From: Gemmatimonadales bacterium UBA7889
GTDB lineage: Bacteria; Gemmatimonadota; Gemmatimonadetes; Longimicrobiales; Gaopeijiaceae
Reading direction: 5' to 3'
NCBI GenBank assembly: GCA_002501085.1
Contig: DLRL01000037.1
Coordinates: forward strand, 16,995-80,994
DNA length: 64,000 nucleotides
Shown here piece after piece: positions 46,432 to 53,980 of the stretch (positions are counted from its first letter, which is position 1; every line of letters starts with the position of its first letter). The translations under genes were made by a program, and so were the position numbers. Below the pieces are notes generated by a model. That model had not been told where the DNA came from, searched no databases, and was given only the letters and a program-made list of their open reading frames with translations.

Positions 46432-47315
46432 CGCAGTAGATCACCATGCAAGATTTTGGCTACATGTCTTGCGGCCTCTGCGATGTCCGGCCCGGGGAAA
46501 TCCAGGGTATTCCCGATCTCCTCTATACGAGCCCCAGGGGTCAGCCTGGGATCGAACTGGGACCCGTCTGAAATTAGAACTACATCGATCTTTCGGATGC
46601 GAAATTGCTCGGGGCTTACTGAGCCATACAAGAATCCCAAGTCGGAGAAGACATTTCTACCGCCAGCTAGCACTAGTATCTCATCGATATAGGTATCAGG
46701 CCCTGCAACCCAAGGTGGCGAGCCTCCGAGAATGTACACCGCATGGATCTTTGGCTTCTCAGAAGTCCATCTCTGAAGATCAGCGAGGTCATTCTTGATG
46801 TTCGAGATTATGGAATCAGCTGCAGGCTCTGTACCTGTTGCTTTTCCGAGAAGTATTATGCTTGAGTATAAGTCAGTTAGGCGATCCGGACGCACGGCTA
46901 TTTGGGGGATCTCAAGCTCATCCAGGCGAGATTTGGTTTGAGGATCTTGGTCACCAGCAAAACGCACAACTAAGTCGGGTTCGAGAGTGATGATATCTTC
47001 GAAGTTTGGCTCCAGCCCTCCACCCACAGACGGGATATCGAGAACCCAGTTCTCTAGGTCGAAATCAGTGCGCCCAACAACCGTATGAATGGCCCCGAGT
47101 GCTCTCAACGTCTGAGTCGCTGATGGTACGAGTGAAACGATTCTCCGCGCTGGTTCCTCAAGAGCAACTTCCAGTCCAGCTGCATCCACCAGAATAATGT
47201 TACTAGCAGTGCCTCTATTTTTTTCCACCGAAGTTGGCTGGCACGCTGTTGCCAGAATGATGATGCAGAAAATGAGTTCACGGATATGTTCCTCCACTAT
47301 TCTCATCCGCATCAT
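46428..47315 (-). CDS. btuF: BtuF-like periplasmic substrate-binding lipoprotein
   Basis: Substrate-binding component of 295 residues with a lipobox near residue 25 (ILATACQP), so it is probably membrane-tethered. The fold landmarks are RRIVSLVPSATQTLRALGA at the start of domain 1, the VGRTDFD and VGGGLEPNFEDIITLEPDLV stretch, and PPWVAGPDTYIDEILVLAGG in the hinge and second domain. The last of these is close to the BtuF consensus, favouring cobalamin over ferric siderophores. The start ATG overlaps the stop of the upstream unknown lipoprotein gene (ATGA). Confidence 0.87.
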   Translation of the reverse strand: MMRMRIVEEHIRELIFCIIILATACQPTSVEKNRGTASNIILVDAAGLEVALEEPARRIVSLVPSATQTLRALGAIHTVVGRTDFDLENWVLDIPSVGGGLEPNFEDIITLEPDLVVRFAGDQDPQTKSRLDELEIPQIAVRPDRLTDLYSSIILLGKATGTEPAADSIISNIKNDLADLQRWTSEKPKIHAVYILGGSPPWVAGPDTYIDEILVLAGGRNVFSDLGFLYGSVSPEQFRIRKIDVVLISDGSQFDPRLTPGARIEEIGNTLDFPGPDIAEAARHVAKILHGDLLR

Positions 47316-48301
47316 TTTTCTTTAGTCGCGGGGTTGCAAGAGTCTTCAAATGATCGAATCCATCTGCCGTCCTGCCTAGCAAGGCCCGCGAACCAGCGAT
47401 CCCCAGAACCAAACATTTCCAGAAGAATTTCTTCGGATCCGTCACCATTCCAGTCGATATGATCCAGGTAACGCGGCACCCCTTTTCCCTGAGACTCAGC
47501 AAGCCGGTACCACATATAGCTTATCTCATAAGTCCCAGAGGTGGCGTCTCCCATTACAAATAGAGAGTAAGCTCCAGGTTCAGGCGGTGATGTGATCATT
47601 CGATCCCGATGTAGGAAAGTCGCTGCAATCGCTTGTCTCGGTTCACCTGGAAGTTGGAAAGCATGAATATCTGTTCGTGAATCCAGGATTGAGGGAGGCC
47701 ATTCAGCGCCGACGCTTGGGATCACTTCAGATGCCAGTGCGAGCGAGGCTACACGTTGATTGTAGTTATGACGGTATGCCGTATATGGCTGAAAAGAGCG
47801 AGAACCTGCAACATCAATTGGCAAGGCAATTAACTGTTCTACATCACTCGCTTCTGATATGAGTTCCACAATACCCGAAATGGCAGGCCTTAGGGTACAG
47901 AAGCTGTCATCGATTGACACTTTTTGAGCTATCATCCTTCCGATCCTAACCCCCTCAGAGAACAGTACCCATTCTGAGCCTTGAGTTATAAGCCCTAGGT
48001 TGATCTCAGAGCTCAAGCTCTGGTTCGAGATTTCTGTGAGACTATTACCATTTACCTCTCCGACTGCGGTGAGCTTAGCTGTAGAACCAGTCCGTTTCCC
48101 ACTAAGTAGAATTGGTCTCTTGGGGATTCCGAGGGATTGCTCTTCGTTGGCTAGATTCGGGGTCATAACTGATTGTCCCGAAGATATTGTGGAAGAAGAG
48201 GCAGGAGGTTTCAGGCGGAGTTCTAACCCTTCCCAGGTAACGTTGTCGCAGCCTGTTGCCAGGGTTAAGATCACCGCGATCGCTAGGTGTTCCCTTTGCA
48301 T
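47312..48301 (-). CDS. Unknown lipoprotein heading the BtuFCD-type operon
   Basis: I do not recognise this protein. It is 329 residues, with a signal peptide ending in LATGC (Cys18), so it is a predicted lipoprotein. The middle is low in recognisable motifs. Near the C-terminus, DHIDWNGDGSEEILLEMFG has the Asp-rich pattern of FG-GAP/dockerin-like calcium loops, and the surrounding FAGLARQDGRW suggests a beta-propeller-like or repeat blade. Its stop overlaps the btuF-like start by ATGA, so it belongs to the operon. A role at the outer membrane or in cargo capture is only a guess. No ribosome site is evident before ATG 48301. Confidence 0.75.
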   Translation of the reverse strand: MQREHLAIAVILTLATGCDNVTWEGLELRLKPPASSSTISSGQSVMTPNLANEEQSLGIPKRPILLSGKRTGSTAKLTAVGEVNGNSLTEISNQSLSSEINLGLITQGSEWVLFSEGVRIGRMIAQKVSIDDSFCTLRPAISGIVELISEASDVEQLIALPIDVAGSRSFQPYTAYRHNYNQRVASLALASEVIPSVGAEWPPSILDSRTDIHAFQLPGEPRQAIAATFLHRDRMITSPPEPGAYSLFVMGDATSGTYEISYMWYRLAESQGKGVPRYLDHIDWNGDGSEEILLEMFGSGDRWFAGLARQDGRWIRSFEDSCNPATKEK

Positions 48302-48518
48302 GCGGTCGATGGGGTCAGGTATGATTTAGGGCTCCAAAGCTATCAATGCCTCCTTTCGAGGCAACCTGATGCTAGGTGTCCTGCTCATTCGGGGTGGTCG
48401 GTATAACCTGGTGCGGAGGTGCCTGAAGTATCATCCCTAAGGATGCCATGGACCTAAAGTATGCAGGGCCCTTTAGGAAGGCGCTGTCCCGGTTTCCAAC
48501 TGGAGACAGCTTCCGTTC

Positions 48519-51116
48519 TTGCTTGACGGACTTCGAGCTAAGCGAACTAGTAGTCAAGTTTCATGCTCTATCCTACCTAGTTCCCTTGTGGATCCAGACA
48601 GAAGGCGTGGCCTCCGAGTGATTCTTGCACATCTTTCGGATCTGCACCTGGGCTTCCGGGCATACGGACGTATCGATCGCGGTGTGGATATACGCGAACG
48701 AGATGTCTCTGTGGCATTTGAGCGTGCACTTCAGGATATAATTCGACTAAGTCCTGACATCGTGGTGGTTTCGGGTGATGTCTTTGATCGTCCGGATCCT
48801 CCTGCAAGCGCAGTGGTGGTGCTTGCGCGAGGTCTCGAACTACTTCGTTCCTCACTTCCCGAAACACCAGTATTCATGGTCGCTGGTCCCAGGGACACTC
48901 CCAGGCAGCTTGGCGATCCCGGGGCCCTCGCTGTACTGGATAGTTTTCCGAACGTCGAAGCAGCTACTGATTTGACCCGCTCCATCATCATGGAGCGTCT
49001 TGAGCTTCATGCTTGCCTCGTTCCATACCGTGCTACTGTCCGCCACCCTTCGGCCTTCCCGGAGTCTGACCCTCGAATACGCTGGAATCTTTTGGTACTG
49101 CATGGAACTCTTGAACAGTCCGAGCAGGCAGCAGTACCAATTGTTCCCGAGGACTGGAGCTATATAGCCCTGGGAGGTCAACACCGGACAGAACAAGTAT
49201 GCTCGAATGTGCTCTGGGCAGGATCGCTAGAGCGTGTGGCACTTGATCCCTGGGCAGACGCCGGAGGGGAAAAAGGATTCTTAATGGTGAACCTGGAGAG
49301 CGGAGAGCATCAATTTCACGCTATTCCATCGCGTCCAGTGGCTGCCCTGGCTCCCATTAAGGTCGTTGGTGGGGATCACGATCAATTGCGTCGCCGAGTC
49401 CGTGAGGTTGTTCAGGAGATCCCCGGAGGTATCAAGGGTAAGATTGCACGCCTGAGGCTTGAGGGCGCTTTCCCGCAGGACCTCCTTGCTTTACAGGGCG
49501 GAGAGCTATCGGGCCTGCGGACTTCCGCACTACACTTGGCCATCGAGGCTGGAAAAGAGCCGCGTCCTTTCCCAGCAGACTGGCTATTGGAAGATGCACC
49601 TTCGCTCCTTCATGTTGCACTAGAAAAAGAACTTGAACGGGATGGTCTTCTAGAAGATGCCACCCAGGCAGTCATTGAGGAGTTACTGGATTCTGATACC
49701 GCCGATGCTTCAGGGGTTCATGCGGTTGGAGTCCTGGATGAACTTGATGGCGACATCCCTGGAGTTGGCCGAGTGAGCGCTTCCATACCAGCTGGTTTGA
49801 CAGCGGTGATCGGTGGTGACGGGCGGTCACGTAAATCAGTCAAGGAACTCTTAATCCAGATCGGACGAGGCTCTAGCAATAAGCCTCTGCGGAATTTTTG
49901 GGCTTGCACCGATGCAGGGACTTTAGAGGAGATGTTATCGGTTGCTTCGCTAGCGATAGCGTTTACCCGCGGGCTAGCCGTGGTCGATGCTGCTTTAGGG
50001 CAGCTAGAACCAGGTGATAAATCCGGGACAGGTTTGAGATTTGGTACACCCGGACCAGAGAGCAATGTTCCAGGATCCAGTTCCACAGATCTTGAGGCTA
50101 TTGCTACAGAAGCCCAATCGGCAGAACAAGATCTCCGGTCACTTAGAGCAGAGGTGGTTGAGGCTGATATAGCCTTGGAGGCTTCGATGATGGATTGGCT
50201 CAGCGAGAGGCAGGATGCTGAGACAACCCTCAATGCCTACCGTGATCGAGCCCGACAGCTTCGATCGCGCTTACGCCAAATGGAGGCGACTGGGCCTGAT
50301 GCACCTTGTCCACTCTGCGGTCGTGTATTGGAGGGTCATTATGATGAGGTCTTGCGCGAACTAAATGATGAATGGGAATCAGTCATCCAAGACGGAAGTT
50401 GGTGGCGGAGCAGGCGGGAACAATTGGAGCTAAAACCGCCGAATCTCCAAGAGCGTGAAGAAAAAGTATTGAAGCTACATGTGGCCCTGGAAGCTCAATC
50501 TGAACGTGTCGAACTCTTACGAGTTAGGGTTAGCGGCATGCGAGCAGGAGGCTCTCCAATAGAAAAGGAAGTCGCACGAGATAACCATCGGGGTCAGGTA
50601 ATGTTGGCCCTCTTACGTGTGCGGGCTGCTCGTGAGGCTCGAGCTAGAGACGTACTTCTGGATAGAGCTTCCCGTTTTGTCTGCAGGCTCACAGGCGGCC
50701 GAATTCTGGCGATCACTCTACGAGGGGGAGGAGTCCGTCTCGAAGGGGATTATGAGACCCTGCGTTCGATATCAGAGGAGGATCTCTCTGCTGCCAAGCT
50801 AGCACTCCGGCTAGCTGCTGCATCTCTTATAGCTGTGGGCGGGCAGGGCCTGGGCTCACTTCTTCTAGAAGAGCCATTTGATCGACTAGACCCTGAGGCT
50901 GGTATCCGTAGCCTGGTTCTCATGAAAGAGCTCGTAAGTGAGGTTCCTAGAATTATACTAATCAGTCGAGGTGTAGCGGTTGGGGCACGCCCTGAACTAT
51001 TTGATTGCATCATGGAAATTCGAGAGGAAGGTTCGACTGCTGGTCCTGCGCTCCGTCCAACTCCAGCAGGTCCAGGCAGGTTCATGTTACGATCTTCGGC
51101 TATCCTGAAACACTGA
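48519..51116 (+). CDS. Fused SbcD/Mre11-like phosphoesterase and mini SbcC/Rad50-like ATPase
   Basis: A single 865-residue polypeptide that appears to join both partners of the SbcCD/Mre11-Rad50 nuclease. N-terminal phosphoesterase motifs: SDLHLG (D41, H43) and SGDVFD (87-90) are intact, but motif III is GPRD (123-126) instead of GNHD, and the last GHxH is GGQH (219-222). After about residue 410 an ATPase-like part follows: a P-loop-like GGDGRSRKS (432-440), a coiled-coil region, a zinc-hook CPLC (597-600), more coiled coil, a signature-like DLSAAKLALRLA (755-766) and Walker B-like LLLEEPFDRLD with E784/E785. The arms are far shorter than in SbcC. The start is uncertain: TTG 48519 is the longest, and GTG 48588 or 48618 begin nearer the conserved domain. 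The catalytic state is unknown. Confidence 0.8.
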   Translation: MLDGLRAKRTSSQVSCSILPSSLVDPDRRRGLRVILAHLSDLHLGFRAYGRIDRGVDIRERDVSVAFERALQDIIRLSPDIVVVSGDVFDRPDPPASAVVVLARGLELLRSSLPETPVFMVAGPRDTPRQLGDPGALAVLDSFPNVEAATDLTRSIIMERLELHACLVPYRATVRHPSAFPESDPRIRWNLLVLHGTLEQSEQAAVPIVPEDWSYIALGGQHRTEQVCSNVLWAGSLERVALDPWADAGGEKGFLMVNLESGEHQFHAIPSRPVAALAPIKVVGGDHDQLRRRVREVVQEIPGGIKGKIARLRLEGAFPQDLLALQGGELSGLRTSALHLAIEAGKEPRPFPADWLLEDAPSLLHVALEKELERDGLLEDATQAVIEELLDSDTADASGVHAVGVLDELDGDIPGVGRVSASIPAGLTAVIGGDGRSRKSVKELLIQIGRGSSNKPLRNFWACTDAGTLEEMLSVASLAIAFTRGLAVVDAALGQLEPGDKSGTGLRFGTPGPESNVPGSSSTDLEAIATEAQSAEQDLRSLRAEVVEADIALEASMMDWLSERQDAETTLNAYRDRARQLRSRLRQMEATGPDAPCPLCGRVLEGHYDEVLRELNDEWESVIQDGSWWRSRREQLELKPPNLQEREEKVLKLHVALEAQSERVELLRVRVSGMRAGGSPIEKEVARDNHRGQVMLALLRVRAAREARARDVLLDRASRFVCRLTGGRILAITLRGGGVRLEGDYETLRSISEEDLSAAKLALRLAAASLIAVGGQGLGSLLLEEPFDRLDPEAGIRSLVLMKELVSEVPRIILISRGVAVGARPELFDCIMEIREEGSTAGPALRPTPAGPGRFMLRSSAILKH

Positions 51117-51249
51117 TTGATCGTGAGCCCAATAGGATACGTAGGTTTCTAGATTACACACTCTCTAGTTGAGCCTTTCATCTCATCTTCGCTGAGTCCG
51201 GATCTGCAGTGATCAGCGAGCAGTGTCGATCAATGCCCGCATATGGATT

Positions 51250-51648
51250 CTAGATCCCAGTATCCTCGGGAACTTCCTGTGCGGCGATCGCTTGAACCTC
51301 AAGAATACAACCGGGCTTTAGGTCTCCTACAGGCACCACAGCACGTGCTGGCCGGTGTGTGCCCATGACTTCAGCATATGCTGCATTTACTGCTGGCCAG
51401 TGATCTATATCAGTGACATAGATCGTCATCTGAAGAGTCTTACTCAAACTACTGTTGGCTGCTTCGAGTATTGCACGAACATTCTCGAGTACGTTGCGTG
51501 TTTGGTCCCCAGGATTATCGGGCAGTGCCTCGGGATCCTTTGGGTCGAAAGGCAACTGGCCGGCAACGTATACGATGCCTTGATGAACTATCGCCTGGGA
51601 GTAGTGTCCCGCAGGAGCTGGAGCGTTAGGAGTAGAAATTATTTGCAT
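51250..51648 (-). CDS. ridA: RidA-family (YjgF/YER057c/UK114) imine deaminase
   Basis: Small trimeric enzyme of 132 residues that hydrolyses reactive enamine/imine intermediates to keto acids and ammonia. Characteristic residues include AGHYSQAIVHQGIVYVAGQ (cut at conserved positions) and RPARAVVPVGDLKPGCILEVQAIA in two parts, the first containing the essential Arg of the family and the second the acidic residue. ATG 51648 is preferred over a TTG at 51666. It lies 56 bp downstream of the flavin amine oxidase on the same strand, which fits removal of imines that oxidase would produce. Confidence 0.92.
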   Translation of the reverse strand: MQIISTPNAPAPAGHYSQAIVHQGIVYVAGQLPFDPKDPEALPDNPGDQTRNVLENVRAILEAANSSLSKTLQMTIYVTDIDHWPAVNAAYAEVMGTHRPARAVVPVGDLKPGCILEVQAIAAQEVPEDTGI

Positions 51649-51704
51649 GCTGTAGGATGGGTTCAAGAGAGTATGGTCAGCAAGTTAGCGATTAGCAGGA
51701 GTCG

Positions 51705-52949
51705 TTACTGGCCTGTATAGCGAGCTTCCTCATTTCCAAAATCCCTTGCTTCTCGCCAGGCGAATCGGGAGCCCCACTTATTATGCTGATGCTCTACAGC
51801 GTCAGCCACGATCTCTCCAAGTACTGGCGCGAACTTGAAGGCGTGCCCACTACCTCCAGCTGCTACGACAAGACCCTCCCGATCTGGGTCGTGCCCGATC
51901 AAGAAATTGCCATCGAAAGTGTCGCAATACATACAGATTCTCCGGTATGCAATGGGGGCATCCGAGAGCGTTGGAATCGCACTGCTCAAGAATTTACGGG
52001 TACGAGCTTCATGCTTTGCATCCACTGTCTCCCGCGCTTCCGGGTGCATACGTATGCCTTGCCCGTGGTGTGCCACCTTGACACGTCCATCTGCTAGGGC
52101 AGGGAATCCATACCACCCGCTATTTGAGATATCAGCCGACCATGGAGGGAAGTGCTCAGGACGAAAGAGGTCGGGATTATTGGGTAAGAAATGGAGCACT
52201 GGTTGACCGGTAGACCAGAGAACACCTGAGAGCCAGGGTAGTAATGTGGGAGTCCATGCTCCAGCTGCAACCACGACAATTTCACCTGTGATGGTATCGC
52301 CATTGTTAGTCAGGACACCTGAAATGCGACTTCCCTTCGATCGTAATTGATCCATCTGGCCCGAATAAAATTGAACACCGCTGGTTTTGCAGAGCTGAAC
52401 TAAATGCTCCATGACGCTCCCGCTCTCCACCCATCCGCCGTGGGGGTTATAGTAGCCATCAGGAAATTCTGAAAAATCCCAGGCTGGATAACGCTTGGCG
52501 ATCCGATTCGCAGTCAGGCGTTCGGTGTTGTAGCCACGTTGTTCTAATACTTTACGGTTCTCGTGTTCGTATTCGCCCAATTTCATTTGGCCACGCGAGA
52601 GTATGAGGAACCCGTCTTCGTGGTACAGGGGCTGTTGCCAGTCGCGGTTCCAAGATTTCCATCCCTCGATTGCGATTTCTCCCAGTTCGTGATAGAAGAC
52701 GTCCGAACCATAATCCATGCGGACAACCTTGCTGACATCAGTCGAAGATGCGTCTTCGTGTGGGGGGGTGCCAGGATTGACTATGCTCACAGACCAACCA
52801 CGTGATTGGAGCTTTAGGGCTGCAGTGCAGCCAAAAACTCCGCCACCCACAATTACGACACGGTGCCCTACTTGAGGTCGAGTTTGAGCCTTGGTCACAA
52901 GCGATCCAGTAGAAGGTTGGCTAGAATTAAAAGTGATGGGGTGGTTCAA
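51705..52949 (-). CDS. FAD-dependent amine oxidase, monomeric sarcosine oxidase/DAO family
   Basis: Flavoprotein of 414 residues oxidising a secondary or primary amine to an imine. The ADP-binding Rossmann motif VVIVGGGVFGCTAAL starts at about residue 31. Near the C-terminus RRICMYCDTFDGNFLIG places Cys339 where monomeric sarcosine oxidase attaches FAD covalently, and GGSGHAFKFAP matches its substrate-pocket region. Substrates could be sarcosine, N-methyl amino acids, pipecolate or similar. The gene is divergent from an ornithine-cyclodeaminase-like gene and upstream of ridA. Confidence 0.87.
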   Translation of the reverse strand: MNHPITFNSSQPSTGSLVTKAQTRPQVGHRVVIVGGGVFGCTAALKLQSRGWSVSIVNPGTPPHEDASSTDVSKVVRMDYGSDVFYHELGEIAIEGWKSWNRDWQQPLYHEDGFLILSRGQMKLGEYEHENRKVLEQRGYNTERLTANRIAKRYPAWDFSEFPDGYYNPHGGWVESGSVMEHLVQLCKTSGVQFYSGQMDQLRSKGSRISGVLTNNGDTITGEIVVVAAGAWTPTLLPWLSGVLWSTGQPVLHFLPNNPDLFRPEHFPPWSADISNSGWYGFPALADGRVKVAHHGQGIRMHPEARETVDAKHEARTRKFLSSAIPTLSDAPIAYRRICMYCDTFDGNFLIGHDPDREGLVVAAGGSGHAFKFAPVLGEIVADAVEHQHNKWGSRFAWREARDFGNEEARYTGQ

Positions 52950-52988
52950 GCCCTACACTTTCGTATTCCCTGTTTCCCTAGGTAAGCC

Positions 52989-53957
52989 ATGCGGGTTCGA
53001 ATTTTATCGTCTGATACCGTGCGATCCACCATTGACATGCCAATGGCCATTGAGGCGATGAGGGATGCATTTAGCGCTCTTGCAGCGGGTGAGGCAACCG
53101 TCCCTATTCGTGTAGCGCTGGAGACATCCCATGGGGTCAGTCTATTCATGCCTGCCCACTTGAAAGAGCAGGATTCTGCTGGCGTGAAAATTGTTTCAGT
53201 GAATGAGGGTAATGCGCAGTCGGGCCTCCCAGTGATCCATGCGGTGGTGGTGGTTCTAGACACTCTGACTGGGTGTCCGATTGCCCTTATGGATGGGACG
53301 TGGCTGACCGCCCTTCGCACAGGTGCAGTTGGTGGCCTAGCCGCAGACCTTCTAGCCAGGAGAGATTCCACGACTGTAGCGCTTTTTGGAGCCGGTACGC
53401 AGGCAAGGACCCAACTTGAGGCTGTGCGGTGTGTGAGAGACATCACTAAAGTTCGTGTCGTCTCTCGTAGTGCTACGTCTGCACAGGATCTGATAGATGA
53501 GCTGAGCGGAGTGGAGGCTGTCAGTTTGGAGGATCCAGATGAGGCCGTAACTGGAGCGGATATCATCATTGCTGCAACCAGCAGTTCAACTCCAGTGTTT
53601 GATGGTGCGCTCGTAGAGCCTGGCACACACGTGACCGGTATCGGCTCGTTCACTACAGAGATGAGAGAAGTCGATGCCACCCTTGTGGAGCGGGCACGAG
53701 TCATAGTTGACCAAAAGGAAGCTGCGCTGGAAGAGGCCGGAGATATCGTAGGTCCTATTAGAGATGGTTTGTTTGGAGAGGATGTGATTGCTGGAGAAAT
53801 TGGCGACATCGTTCTTGATCGGATTGCTGGACGCACGGAAGCAGGGGAAATCACATACTTCAAATCTGTAGGAAACGCAGTCCAGGACATCGCGGTGGCG
53901 GCAAAAGTACTATCGGTTGCCGAGGCGGAAGAACTAGGGGAAATCTTCGATCTATGA
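52989..53957 (+). CDS. Ornithine cyclodeaminase / mu-crystallin family protein
   Basis: NAD(P)-dependent protein of 322 residues. The N-terminal domain has the substrate Arg and Lys positions (VPIRVALE, AGVKIVSVNE). The Rossmann domain includes VALFGAGTQARTQLEAV and, later, ATSSSTPVF and the conserved GSFTTEMREVDATLVERA (within the limit when split). Family members are ornithine cyclodeaminases, ketimine reductases or alanine dehydrogenases; the sequence does not fix which. A ketimine-reducing role would fit the imine-producing oxidase and RidA next door. A long antisense open frame over it is an artefact. Confidence 0.88.
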   Translation: MRVRILSSDTVRSTIDMPMAIEAMRDAFSALAAGEATVPIRVALETSHGVSLFMPAHLKEQDSAGVKIVSVNEGNAQSGLPVIHAVVVVLDTLTGCPIALMDGTWLTALRTGAVGGLAADLLARRDSTTVALFGAGTQARTQLEAVRCVRDITKVRVVSRSATSAQDLIDELSGVEAVSLEDPDEAVTGADIIIAATSSSTPVFDGALVEPGTHVTGIGSFTTEMREVDATLVERARVIVDQKEAALEEAGDIVGPIRDGLFGEDVIAGEIGDIVLDRIAGRTEAGEITYFKSVGNAVQDIAVAAKVLSVAEAEELGEIFDL

Positions 53958-53980
53958 ATAAAAAAGTTTGACTTGGTGCT

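Noticed and set aside
49718..50233. 171-codon minus-strand frame within the SbcD-SbcC fusion gene
   Set aside because: Antisense shadow; no ribosome site, signal or domain in the translation.
52946..53890. 314-codon open frame on the minus strand
   Set aside because: It is exactly antisense to the ornithine-cyclodeaminase-like gene. Its translation is low-complexity, rich in Ser, Thr, Ala and Arg, and it carries no motif.
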